Positions 36,701 through 47,230 of a stretch of 64,000 nucleotides of DNA are shown here, in pieces. Under the pieces are notes generated by a model. That model saw only the letters and a program-made list of their open reading frames with translations, did not search any database and had not been told where the DNA came from. This DNA is from Phoronis australis. Its lineage: Eukaryota > Phoronida > Phoronidae. Both the position numbers and the translations under genes were made by a program. The stretch is taken from the NCBI GenBank assembly GCA_002633005.1, contig NMRA01000178.1:536062-600061 (forward strand). Reading direction: 5' to 3'. The number at the start of each line of letters is the position of its first letter. The first letter of the stretch is position 1.

Positions 36701-39700
36701 AATCACGAATTTGTGTTTTATCCACAAATACAAACACTTAAACTTCTTCAGTGCTCATCAGAATGAGCACGGAAGAAGCCGCAGGAAGTTTTGGACGTGA
36801 ACTCTACTCACACTGTTAGGACCACCAGAGCCACCCAGCACAAGAATATGTTTGTCGTCAATGACCACCTGAAAGAAAAATAAAATGAAAGGTTACGCGA
36901 GGTGACCCAAAATTGTCCTCACCCTTCAGTACACAGTGGGAGTGACCGTTCAGTTCCCAGGCCTTCTGTATGGTTACATCTTGCTGTGAAAATAGGCATT
37001 TAAGTCATCATATTTTCTGTATGAACGGAAACGACAAATGACTCGGCTTCATTTGGAGAATTAAAATTTATCACAAAATGCTGCAGCAAACTCTAAAGCA
37101 CCAAAGAAGTTTTGTTTTAAAGATTTTATTCTTTCACTGACCATCTCTTCATGAATTTAAACCAGTAATATTGTTCCTAAGTCACTAAACAACGCAGTTA
37201 TTGTGATTTGAAATATGAGAATATTTTTGGGCCACCTTGTACATCAGGGTATAATTGGGCTAGTTACCATAATATTTTTCATGAGTCTTGACACAGACCA
37301 GAACCAAATATGCACTTCAGAAACAATAGTTTTCAGAATAACATAAACAGACTTCTGTACAACTCTTCCACGATTGGATTAACATTTTCCTAGAATTATT
37401 TGGCTATTCAGTCGAACTTTTGTAGCAATAAAATAGCGTTTTTTTGTCAAACATTTGAGGGAGTTTAATACTACCTTATTGACTTGAGCAGCACATTGTC
37501 GTGATTTCGACAAGGCGGATAGACAACACCGTCATGGTTTTGTGAAGATTTAGCCAGCATTGAGTAAGATTTCACTTGAAACTCAAAGGATACTTAGTCA
37601 CAGTTTTGTGCGCAAAAACTTTGTCCAATGTTTTGAAAACTACTGTTATGCCCAAACACTTTCACTGGTAATCACTACTTGTACTTGACAACTACTGAAG
37701 GTTGACTGTATTCATAAAACGCTAGTGAGATCTGGAGTTTAACTACTAACCTTACATCATTAAATTCCCACAACAGAAAGCACCCCCAGATGCATATCAG
37801 AAGTATATTCATCCGTACAGTTTACCTGAGTGTGGCCATATCTGGGTCGAGGTTTAGGCCCCTTGGTCTCCACTTGCCTCCAGTTCATGTTAATTAAGTC
37901 TAGCAACCACAACTCATTACAGCTGGAAATATAGAGAACAAATAGAATGACACAATAAACATTGTTGAGTAGGACAAAACTAAGAAAATTCCACTTTAGA
38001 CAGAAAACAAGAACTAAAAAACTAAAAACCGAAAGTGTGTGCAACTCTCGACTCCATAAAAGGTCTTTACTGTATCTCTCTATACCAATTAATGCAACTT
38101 CTTGGCTTGTAAATACGATCCACAATAAAATGCATGTTTGCACTATTTTCAATCTACAAATTTTCAAAACAATTCTTTTAACACTTTACATTTGTCAATA
38201 CAACAAAATTTTCAAGTTCAAAACAACAGTTAAATAAAATAAAGCTCAGTGGTTCTTAAGTTAGGAAAACCAAGTACCAAAGCTGCATTTGGAAAGTCTG
38301 GTTTCTTGCTAGTGTAGTGAGGCCATGGAAGATCATGCTAGTGAAAGGCAAGACCTCACTAGGTTTCATAAGCAACAATCACGTCGTCTCATACAACATG
38401 TGACACAGTACCTGGTACCAAGACCATGCGACCCTCCAAACACAATCATGTTGTCCCCAATGACACTGGCTGAGTGCCCTGCCGTAGGGGGAGGGCTGGT
38501 GTCCGTCGTGACCTGAAGCCACCTGTCATCTGAATACACATGCAGCTGGTTGAAGAAGTGAGCTGCCTGTAATGGAAATACAAATACTAAGTGACACAAG
38601 CATTTACAGTGACATTCAGTCTACAACAAAATGCGTAACATCGATTCTGCAACACCTCAAATAAAGTCAAGTGATTGGTAGTCATTCTGTCTTAAATTAA
38701 AATCTAATCTTCGCCCTAAACCTTCCCGCAGTGCCTCCCACCAAAGACTTAGCAGGTGTTCGTGGACTGTCGCTGCTGTAAACGCAACCATGGGTCTCAT
38801 CGGTGGACACATGATCGCGCAAGTTGCTGCTTGGCTGCCAGTACAAGAACTCGGTGAAAAACCGAATGTCACCATTACTTTAAACAGGGAAGCTCGGGAA
38901 TGGCCTCCTGGAGTAGCCCAAGCATTGTGCCGTCAGCAATGGCATGATCTTGGTGGTATTAATGCCATCATTGTAGCAACTGATGGATCCTTCGATGGTG
39001 AAACAAATCCTGTGGGATGGGGTTATCAAATACGCTGTGCTAACAACGTCATTGCGGAAGGTAGTGGCTGCCACCATGTATACACAAGCAGTACGCGGAT
39101 GGAGTTTGAGGCTATACAACGTGCCCTAACCAAGCTGTCACTCCTAGACCTGGAGAATCACACCATTATCTTTGCCACCGATTCCATGGCAGTGTTGATG
39201 AAAGTTCAATCTGGAAACCTCCCAGCCAACTGGGGTGTCTTCCGATCACGCCACCCTCATCATACAGTGATCTGGTCTTTCGTACCTGGCCACGACGGTG
39301 TCTTGATTAATGAGCGTGCAGATTACCTCGCTGGCTCATGCACCACCAACCAACCCCTTTACTTATACTAAGCTGATGTTAAGCTGCTGGCCCACAAATG
39401 CACCCTCGAGTAGACTTCGTCCCAACTGGCTGAGTTCAATGATTGTAGCCGACTGCTCCAAGCTGGCATTATTTATGGCCATGCTGCTAAAAGTCAGAAG
39501 AGCCATGCCTGAGTGTTGTCAAATCAGATGTTTACAGGCAACGTCAGCCCTGGAGTTCTGCGCCTTCTGCTGTCACGGGGATGGTCTGGGGAGAGGATTA
39601 ATACAGCAGCACATTGCCAATGATCCTGTCCGTGACAGGTATAATACAGGTATTATTAAAATCTAATTGGCGGATTGTAATGTTAGCATTCTAACTAAAA

Positions 39701-42693
39701 ATCTTTCATAATCCCCACTGACCTGACAAGTATGATCAGCGTAATAATGTCAATACCTGGTGTAGAGGATAGGGCGTGGGATGACTCCATCCACCAAACA
39801 AAACCAGTGTATTGTTGTAGACGACCATACTGGCACACGCCTTAGGAGATGGATAGGAACCTGCAACGATCAAAGCAGTAGTCAGTCCAGTGCAACCACC
39901 AACTACGTCCCACTCACACACTTAGTCCTCAACAAGTTGTAAACAAAGTCTTATCCAAGACATCGGTCAGTTACACCCACGTTTACTTATTCTCCAAACA
40001 TGAAAGGTAGAACATGAAGCTCTTCTGAAACATTCAAACTGAATGGACAAAGGGAGACGGAAACTTATAAAAACAGATAAAAAACAAGAGAGTTCCTTCT
40101 GTTTATCTAAAGGACTGGGTGCAGGAGTTAGAATTATATTGCGGAACTTTGTCAGAGTTCAGTGAAGATATGACGCACTACATCCAGGGATAAAACATCA
40201 ATTCCAATCCCACAAGCATAATGAGGTTTTTATTCCAGGAGTTCATGTAAGTTGGAAGCAAACCCAGGAATTTGAACTATATTTACCATTCTGAAACTAA
40301 CTTAAACAAACAGATTTTAATTATCATTTCCGTGTTTCTCGTTTTAAAATCTACAAACAGTAGGAATGACACAGGCATTTTGCTCATTGTCTTGACCACT
40401 GAATACATGACAAATTAAAAATATAGTGCATTGGTATCCCTAGAGTCCCATTCAGACACTTGTTAACTCCAATACAAAGGATGCCTCTCTCATCCTTGCA
40501 AGTCTGTTAAATTTCTCTCTAAGTTTACTTCAGATATCCAGAAATAAGATTGCTTTGCTGAACAATATGGATGCCTCCTTACAATCAACTAAGTTATTCA
40601 AATATTACCTAAAGGCATTTGCCTAGTCCATAGTCTGCTAGCTAGATCAAATCTCCATAGGTCATTAAAGGCAGTGCTTGTCGGTGTACATCCACCGAAC
40701 ACATACATGGACTTATCCATATAGCAAGCAGAGTGGAAGTAACGCTCTGTGATTCTCGGCCCAGACTCAGGTGGGGTGTACTCCCAGTACACTCGACGAT
40801 CTTTGATGGACTGGTAAAAACATTGTTTTTTCTTCTGGACAACGCCTGTAAAATGAACGTAAACATGAACATGAACGTGAACAGGTCTTCATAATGCAAG
40901 TGGTCACTTCTGCTAGCATGTGTTGACTCTCATGTGATATGTTTAATATGTTGATTGTGTAATAACTAAGTTATCGCGTTAGAATGAACACTTTAAAAAT
41001 AAGTACCAAAAATGCCAATCACCATCACATCATCCTCAGTACATTAAAAGCTAGCTTATAACACAGCCTGCAATATCTTCATGTTAAACACGGTTAAACC
41101 AACAGCATGACATAATCACATTGTACAGCTAGTGTTGTGAATCTGCAACGTACTTTGAGAATGGAAGTGATGTCAGAGACATGGTAACTGTGTGCTGAAT
41201 TGACTCAGCATTTGGGACAATGGCTCTAGGGCTCAATTGATTAACTGCTTGTAATTATGTGACCACATGCATGAGGATTCAAATCCTCCTCTGGCCACGG
41301 CAATGTTTCGAATTTTGGACTGGATGGAAGGAAAATCTTCTGCCCCTAATTTACAGGGCCTCATGGTCCCATTTATTTTCGCATCATGGCAATCGCTTAG
41401 CTGACCTGGAAACCTCGAAGTCCAAATCCATAGCATCGTGTTTTCTCGATATGTGGATTCAAGTACAAGATATTAAAGCCACCTGGCAGCAGCCATTTTC
41501 TAGTTGTCTGTCAGTCTGTATCATGAAAAACCCATTCACAGTGACCTCTGTGATCAGTATTTGACATGTGCTCCACGAAACCACCAGATCCCGGTAGTGT
41601 ACCAAATGAGATAATTCTCCAATTGGGTCCCCGAGACCCCCCCCCCCTCCCGGGTGCGCGCATGCTGAGACAACAACACTATACAACACTGCAACAGTTA
41701 ACACCGACAACACCGTCAGTCGCACAGCATCTGACGNCCAACAGCATGACAAAATCACATTGTACAGCTGGTGTTGTGAATCTGCAACGTACTTTGAGAA
41801 TGGAAGTGATGTCAGAGACATGGTAACTGTGTGCTGAATTGACTCAGCCTTTGGGACAATGGCTCTGGGGCTCAATTGATTAACCGCTTGTAATTACATG
41901 TGACCACATGCATGTGGATTCAAATCCTGCTCTGGCCACGGCAATGTTTCGAATTTTGGACTGGATGGAAGGAAAATCTTCTGCCCCTAATTTACAGGGC
42001 CTCATGGTCCCATTTATTTTCGCATCATGGCAATCGCTTAGCTGACCTGGAAACCTCGAAGTCCAAATCCATAGCACAGCCAGGTTTTCACCTCTAGGAG
42101 TAATAGTCAAATAGGTGCATTGGTTCCACCATAGCTCCAAAATTACTCATCAAAAATTAACAAAAGATACCTCAATCGATTCGTCTATCATTCATCTCCA
42201 TCCAGGAGAAGACAGGTTTCTGGCATGACATCGTGTTTTCTCGATATGTGGATTCAAGTACAAGATATTAAAACCACCTGGCAGCAGCCATTTTCTAGTT
42301 GTCTGTATCATGAAAAACCCATTCACAGTGACCTCTGTGATCAGTATTTGACATGTGCTCCACGAAACCACCAGATTCCTGTAGTGTACCAAATGAGATA
42401 ATTCTCCAATTGGGTCCCCAAGCCTCCCCCCCCCCTCCCGGGTGCGCGCATGCTGAGACAACAACACTATACAACACTGCAACAGTTAACACCGACAACA
42501 CCGTCAGTCGCACAGCATCTGACGAACCTCGCACAATTCTGCACCACAATCTGTTGACTTGCATAGCACATTTTAAATCTCCATAGGCAGAAATAGAATA
42601 GAGAATACATTCGAGCAATTCTTCTGGAAGGTCAGATATCAGGAGACGTGAGACTCCGCTGTCGTCTTCTTCCTCAGATTTCATCTCGAACAT
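33710..42693 (-). CDS. FBXO42: F-box only protein 42 (F-box plus kelch repeats), eight exons, 564 aa
   Basis: Substrate-recognition subunit of an SCF (SKP1-CUL1-F-box) ubiquitin ligase; the human protein (also called JFK) is reported to target p53. Coding exons on the - strand: 42693-42528, 40845-40609, 39860-39757, 38566-38412, 37922-37826, 36868-36812, 36072-35956 and 34471-33710. The sum is 1695 nt with all phases consistent. The ATG is the first after an in-frame TAG. The F-box spans about residues 17-56 ([10 protein letters not shown]). Kelch repeats follow with their diagnostic GG pairs (YVFGGC, VLFGGW, IVFGGS, LVLGGS) and the W/DL signatures [17 protein letters not shown] and FNDVWML. 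The last exon encodes a low-complexity Ser/Glu/Pro/Arg linker and then the FBXO42-specific C-terminal block [15 protein letters not shown]. Human FBXO42 is about 717 aa; the difference lies in the linker. The intron 1 donor is an unusual GTTCGT. Intron 1 carries an apparent assembly duplication. Confidence 0.93.
35037..35532. mobile_element. TIR transposon, CAGGGCTTGG family, copy C, with perfect 6-bp target duplication
   Basis: 496 bp in the last FBXO42 intron. It begins CAGGGCTTGGAATG and ends TTCCAAGCCCTG, flanked on both sides by atagag (35031-35036 and 35533-35538). The interior differs from the other copies: it carries about 300 bp of CpG-rich sequence, with AAAGCGGAAA in place of AAGAGGAAA near the ends. 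The perfect target duplication suggests a fairly recent insertion. Confidence 0.85.
36520..36640. repeat. Hairpin element in FBXO42 intron 6
   Basis: Arms 36534-36570 and 36593-36628 are nearly perfect reverse complements around a 22-nt loop, and weaker pairing extends outward to about 36520 and 36640. The arm core is GAGAACCAGTTT. A partial copy (GAGAACCAGTTAGGCTACTG) lies at 27730-27762, so it is a dispersed element. Confidence 0.72.
38709..39654 (+). mobile_element. 5'-truncated non-LTR retrotransposon with RNase H domain
   Basis: A 3' fragment of a LINE-type element lies in FBXO42 intron 3, antisense to the gene. The frame 38790-39371 contains a complete RNase H signature: TDGS (first Asp), MEFEAI (Glu), ATDS (second Asp) and [13 protein letters not shown] (His and last Asp). 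The same frame continues downstream as recognisable retrotransposon C-terminus but with several stop codons, including TAA at 39369, so it is decayed. A 13-bp direct repeat, ATTAAAATCTAAT, lies at 38696-38708 and again at 39655-39667. This is a perfect target-site duplication that fixes both ends. The 3' tail has short repeats (GGTATAATACAGGTATT) and not a poly(A), as in I- or Ingi-like clades. The clade assignment is inference. Confidence 0.82.
38790..39371 (+). pseudogene. RNase H domain remnant of the retrotransposon ORF2
   Basis: A 193-codon open frame with all five conserved acidic/His positions of retrotransposon RNase H1. RNase H would degrade the RNA strand of the RNA-DNA hybrid during reverse transcription. 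The ATG is internal to a longer ancestral ORF; no reverse transcriptase is present upstream because of 5' truncation. The frame ends at a TAA, after which the homologous C-terminal extension continues with further stops. It is not a host gene. Confidence 0.8.
41099..42524. repeat. Direct repeat joined by a single N in FBXO42 intron 1
   Basis: Copy 1 is 41099-41736, copy 2 is 41738-42524, with N at 41737. Copy 2 contains about 160 extra bases (about 42076-42230) that copy 1 lacks; otherwise they differ by scattered SNPs. Copy 1 breaks off three bases short of the exon 1 donor. Probably two alleles joined in assembly, which would inflate intron 1. Confidence 0.9.
41215..41440. mobile_element. 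Possible tRNA-derived SINE (copy 1 of the allelic pair; copy 2 at 41855-42075)
   Basis: A B-box-like GATTCAAATCC sits in a perfect T-arm hairpin (GAGG loop CCTC) at about 41275-41290, preceded by an A-box-like GGCTCTAGGG about 50 bases upstream, and followed by about 150 bases of non-tRNA body. No poly(A) tail is clear. Supported only by promoter-like boxes. Confidence 0.35.
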
Positions 42694-42926
42694 CGAAGAA
42701 GACTACTTCTTTGCATTTCCGTCTGGATACACAACAAAGCAATTAAGGTGTTTGACTTTCATCTTCAATAAATTAGAATGAGCAAATAAAATAGTTTTTC
42801 AATATCTATAAACTTTTTCAAGTATTAAAATTGCTTTTTGTACAAGTTGAAAGTTTAATTAATGATATTTTAGAATCATAATGAGAAAGTACAAAATCAG
42901 GTTTTTTCTTAGTAATGTGCTCTGTG

Positions 42927-42940
42927 CTGCCATCTAGTGG
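42927..42940 (-). promoter_or_regulatory. CTCF-like motif upstream of FBXO42
   Basis: CTGCCATCTAGTGG is the reverse complement of CCACTAGATGGCAG, a full match to the vertebrate CTCF core. It lies about 235 bases upstream of the FBXO42 ATG. Motif match only. Confidence 0.3.
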
Positions 42941-43254
42941 ATGAAAAGAAGTTTGTTCTGCTTCCCTTATCGTCTTCTGTTGTTTGTGAGGTTTTCGTCA
43001 GCCTGTTTACGAATAGTTTGCGAACTTGCTTGATTAGGACCTTTATCAAGACATACAACAGGTGAGTCAAGGAATTTGTCGTAATGTTTCTGTGTGTCTT
43101 ACAGTACAGCATCTAATACTCACGGGCAGTGACACTCATCAGGACCACTGCCCACTGGCACTGGTGATGATAGTGATCACAATCACATCATTTGCCTCTG
43201 GTTCTTCTCTAGCTCTGCTCTACTACTCTAGTCTCTAGCCTATGCTATCACCCA

Positions 43255-44335
43255 TGGGGTCTTATTTCTAACTCTTAGAAGAACATACCTCTAGTATAAA
43301 GCACAGGCGTCCTCAGCTTTTCATCATCCCCACTACACTATGGAGACGACATGCTGAGGACGTCTGGCGATGGTCATTGCCTAGTGGCAGTGCCTGTACT
43401 CTGTAGTTGTAGTGTGGTCTGGTATATTAAAGTATAAGTAAAAAGGGGAGCTGCACAAGCCATTATTTATAAATGCACCGGAAGTCTGGCGAGGTTCGAA
43501 ATCTCTCCACAAAAATCAATGTGACACATGATTACCTGCTCAAGGGGGGGAGGTCAACAATAGGTTGGACTTCAAAAACCACTTTCCCGCACTTCAAAAC
43601 CAGTTGGCTGGACTGCAAAACCAAATCACAGATGTTTGTACTTGGTGGTCAGATGTCAAAATGGGTTGGCCAGTACCTCAAAACCAGATGTCCGCTCCTA
43701 GAAGTAGAAAGCTGATTGGCGGGACCTAAAATGGGTTGGACGGTCCTCAAACACAATGGCCAATCAATTTGTCAATTTTGAATTAAACAACCCAACAGCC
43801 AGGTACGAAAAATAAACACTAAATGTCACTTGAATGCTTTGAGACTTTCGAAGTCCTGACCATCGTGTTTGGTACAGCCAACTAGTTTTTTGGGTGAGGC
43901 CATCACATTTTGAAATACGGACAACACATTTGATCACCGGCCATTTGATTTTGCAGTCCAGCTGACTGGTTTTGAAGCCTGGGCAAGTGGTTTTGAAGTC
44001 TCACCAATTGTTCATCCCCTTTGCGGCTGCGTGATCTTCGATCTTGGGTCAGACATAATGACCCCGATCGAAGGTCAAGCAGTTAATCACAACAATCGAC
44101 ACACCCATCACGTAGTTGCAAGATTGTGAACCTTGACATACTTCCGGCACGTCTATTCCAGACTTTCGGCTCATCTACTTGTATATTCCTGTGTGATGAC
44201 ACAGCACTATTCTCTTCTTTACTTAGGTTGTTTATACTAGAGGTATGTTCTAACAGATTGAAATAAACTCCCACACTATCGCCAGTCCACACTATCGCCA
44301 GTCCACACTATCGCCAGTCCACACTATCGCCAGTC
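43255..44335. repeat. Long imperfect fold-back between FBXO42 and CCDC115
   Basis: Successive segments at 43255-43800 recur in reverse complement at 43850-44290 in mirrored order. The outer arm has an exact 20-base match (43281-43300 with 44231-44250, core ACCTCTAGTAT). The next pair is GGAAGTCTGGCGAGGTTCG with its diverged partner near 44110-44150. The inner arms are repeats of CTTCAAAACCAGTTGGCT and AGCCAACTGGTTTTGAAG type. No coding sequence is evident. Confidence 0.72.
44271..44334. repeat. 16-bp tandem repeat, four units
   Basis: Four exact head-to-tail units of CCACACTATCGCCAGT at the right end of the fold-back. Confidence 0.9.
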
Positions 44336-44908
44336 TTGAGTGGTGGCACATCTTAAATCCATCCTGTACGCCAGAAAATTTTCTGTAACGTATGTTACAT
44401 TACTATGTGTACTTTTTAGTGTAGATGGACACCTTTGGATTGGGATTTTGGGAGCATATGTAGTTTTTAAACTCCTTCCAGCTCTAACAAATTCTCTTGC
44501 AATCAAATTTTCTGAATAATCCGTTCTCTGAACTCTATGTCAATGTGGTTGAGGTGAGACGTTCAAATTTTCTTTTTTAATAACTTCAATAGAATTCCAC
44601 AATATGTCTCATATTAAAAAATCCAATTGGTCAAATCTGTTTCTTGTTTCTGCTGATAAGAGAGGCCTAAAATTTATTTTTTTTGAATTTTTTGAAATTG
44701 TCCATGGTTACCAACACTTCAACAATATTGTCTCACAAAATGTCTAAAATTTCTCTGAAAATTACAAAAAAATATTTATTGAACCGTTTCCTCCAGTGCA
44801 CACAAAATACTGTGGAATCAACATAAAACAAAATTTCTGTTTCACTGGGATGTGATAATTAAAACTGTTTGTTGTTCTATTACAATTTCAGAGTTTCAGT
44901 TAACAGAG

Positions 44909-45541
44909 ATGGACACCCCATGCCAAGACCAGCAGTACTCCGATGTTTGCCTAGCCCTGGATGAAATCACTTTGGAAGTGTTCAAAATTCTGGAACAAAT
45001 TTCTGACTGCCGACGCAAACTTGAAGACAATTTAGGTCATGGATTTTTACAGATGTCTAGAGCTCGGTACTCGATGGGTATAAAAGCAATTGGTGCTCAT
45101 ACTATCCCAGAAGAGGGCATCACGCCACTAATCAACATTTCAGTGTGCCCCGAAACTGAGAATTTCAGTGTTTGTTTGAACTCTCGTTCTCAGGGTGAAG
45201 AGAATAGTACAGATACCACATTAAGAAAAAGAGTCGTGGAAAGCAAACATGAGGAGAGTGATCATTATGAAGATGTGTTGGCAGACACATTGAAAAACAC
45301 AAACATTGGTGAAGACAGCAAGGAAAAACAAGACAAAGTAAATGATCCATTGAAGTGGTTTGGTGTTCTTGTGCCACAAAGTTTACGTCAGAGTCAGGCG
45401 TCCTTTAAGCAGAGCTTGCCACTCCTGTGTGAGTTAGCCAACCTTCAAAATATGTTGGAACAGAAGAGGGGTAAATTTAATGAACTTATGGAAAAGAAAA
45501 GCGAATTTAGCCCAACCACCAAAAAACTAGAGACAGTGTAG
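44909..45541 (+). CDS. CCDC115: CCDC115, V-ATPase assembly factor (Vma22 homologue), 210 aa
   Basis: ER/ERGIC-located assembly factor of the V-ATPase proton pump, working with TMEM199 in animals; the yeast counterpart is Vma22. One uninterrupted coding exon. The N-terminal helix (LDEITLEVFKILEQI) is followed by the conserved motif ARYSMG (human ARYAMG), a variable acidic middle, and the family signature PLKWFGVLVPQSLRQSQASF (human [20 protein letters not shown]), then a C-terminal coiled coil (LANLQNMLEQKRGKFNEL). Human CCDC115 is 180 aa; the extra length is in the middle. The ATG at 44909 follows the acceptor AG and matches the family N-terminus. An in-frame ATG at 44852 lies in the intron and is not used in this model. 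Confidence 0.92.
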   Translation: MDTPCQDQQYSDVCLALDEITLEVFKILEQISDCRRKLEDNLGHGFLQMSRARYSMGIKAIGAHTIPEEGITPLINISVCPETENFSVCLNSRSQGEENSTDTTLRKRVVESKHEESDHYEDVLADTLKNTNIGEDSKEKQDKVNDPLKWFGVLVPQSLRQSQASFKQSLPLLCELANLQNMLEQKRGKFNELMEKKSEFSPTTKKLETV

Positions 45542-46775
45542 GGATGTGCATCTCATGCTTTAAGTTAACTATGCTGGGTTCAATAGTTTAATGCTCTTGA
45601 CCTATTTTAGACGAATAACTATTTTGGAGGCACTGCTCTACACTAGCTGTAGATGATCTTCCATTCTCAACCTCCGGCTGTCTTCTGGAAAATTCTTGAT
45701 TGAAAGATGAAACATCAATCAAAACTCTGAACACTTGACTATGAAGAAGTAGATGATGACTGAGATGGTAACGTTGCAATGTTATGCTAAAAAGAATCAT
45801 AATGTAGTTGTCTAGCATAGCACTTCCATGCCAAGGTCATGAGCAACATTTGATTTTTGTATTTCTAATTTCTGATTTGCAATGCTCTTAACTGGTGTTT
45901 TTCTTTTGAGAGTTAGTATAATGACAGAAGACGGAATACTTTGAAGAGTTTATCTGTAGTATAAGAGGTTGTGCTAAATGTATTTTGTGTTTATATGAGA
46001 ATTTTCTTTCTAGCTTATGTTGCGACCATGTAGGGAATTTTCTACTTGTTGCGACATTCACAAATTTTATTCAAAACATAACAGTGTTGGTCTGTGCCCG
46101 CATCATGGGGGGGGGGTTATTTGTAAAGGCAACTTTTAAGTCATGAACTATTGAGGTTGTATTTTTCCAGCGCAGCTACAAAGCAACAAGAGTTACTGGC
46201 TCCAGTGTATTCAGTCTGTAAAAATGCTACTGTATATCTACTGGTTTGGAGAGGTATGGTTATTCGGGGGCCGGGTGATGTAGATTCATTTTGTTCCTTT
46301 CAGAATTTCGTCACATGAGAGATTAATTGACTGTGAGTACAAAATTGGCGCTGTGTAATTAATAATTTGACCAAATATCAATTCTATTGTACAACCAAAA
46401 CGGAAGTACAGTGAGGAAAATACCTTTACTTTTTAGACCCTTACTTATGGAAAATGCTTTTTAGGTGCTCAATGCACAAGGTTTACATTGGAACAGTGCA
46501 GCACATCGGTCTAACGGGGGTTGAGAGAATTTGTGGAGTATGCAATACTGGTAAAATTGAAAACGGGACTCTTGTGTCACTGCCCTATACTTGGTGATGT
46601 GTGCAAGAATTTAGTGATGAATATAACAGATGATGCCAGAGTTGTTAGATTAGCCATGATCTTTGTGAACTAAAAAGCCTGGTCTGTATATTTCAAGAGC
46701 AACTGTGTTAAGTCTCTTCACTGTGAAGTTGTAACCTAAACTGTATTATGAGGCCAAGGCCTACATTGTATATAC

Positions 46776-46781
46776 AATAAA
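46776..46781 (+). terminator. Polyadenylation signal AATAAA of CCDC115
   Basis: Canonical hexamer 1.2 kb after the CCDC115 stop, followed within 20 bases by T/G-rich sequence (TTTCTGGTTCTGATTCTGG) typical of a cleavage region. Confidence 0.6.
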
Positions 46782-46866
46782 CATTTCTGGTTCTGATTCT
46801 GGTTCCAGTGTTGAAATTTAGGAATGCAAAACTGTCTGAGAGGGAGTTAGATTTGTTGAACCACTC

Positions 46867-46904
46867 NNNNNNNNNNNNNNNNNNNNNNNNNNNNNNNNNN
46901 NNNN
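46867..46904. other. Assembly gap of 38 N
   Basis: A run of 38 N, unlike the four single N bases elsewhere. It is flanked on the right by a C/T-rich simple repeat (CTCCCTCCCGCCCTCTC), which probably caused the gap. Confidence 0.98.
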
Positions 46905-47230
46905 CTCCCTCCCGCCCTCTCTCCCTCCTCCGACTGTCATGGCAGTTCACCACACACCACAAGCGCCACTGACTGTACTCTACTTTTACCATGGGATTTT
47001 CGCCTTCTCATCGGTAATCGCGTAGATTGGACTGTACACCTGTACGTCCTCGTAGCATACAATCACATAAAATAAAAAATATATTTGGTACTACTAAAAT
47101 GCACTTATTTAGTTTTACATGCACAATAGTTTTGTAGGCGTAATTTTCACCCTCTGAAATTGACGAAATTGTAGGCCCTACTAACTGAAGTTCCCGAGAC
47201 CAGTTTGTTCCGACTGCACATTTTTGCACC

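Larger units (their letters stand above)
44892..46781 (+). other. CCDC115: CCDC115 terminal exon including 3' UTR
   Basis: The exon starts after a pyrimidine-rich acceptor (TTTCAG, AG at 44890-44891; a second AG at 44899 region is possible). It carries 17 nt of 5' UTR, the whole coding sequence, and about 1.2 kb of 3' UTR to AATAAA at 46776-46781. At least one upstream non-coding exon is expected between the FBXO42 promoter and here; I cannot place it. Confidence 0.7.

Noticed and set aside
38790-39371. RNase H frame as a cellular ribonuclease gene or a retroviral pol
   Set aside because: Target duplication, 5' truncation, non-poly(A) tail and decayed downstream frame fit a non-LTR retrotransposon fragment; no LTR or other viral parts are present.
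46091-46120. G-run near 46110 and similar C/G runs elsewhere as G-quadruplexes
   Set aside because: Single homopolymer tracts without the spaced G-triplets needed for a convincing quadruplex.
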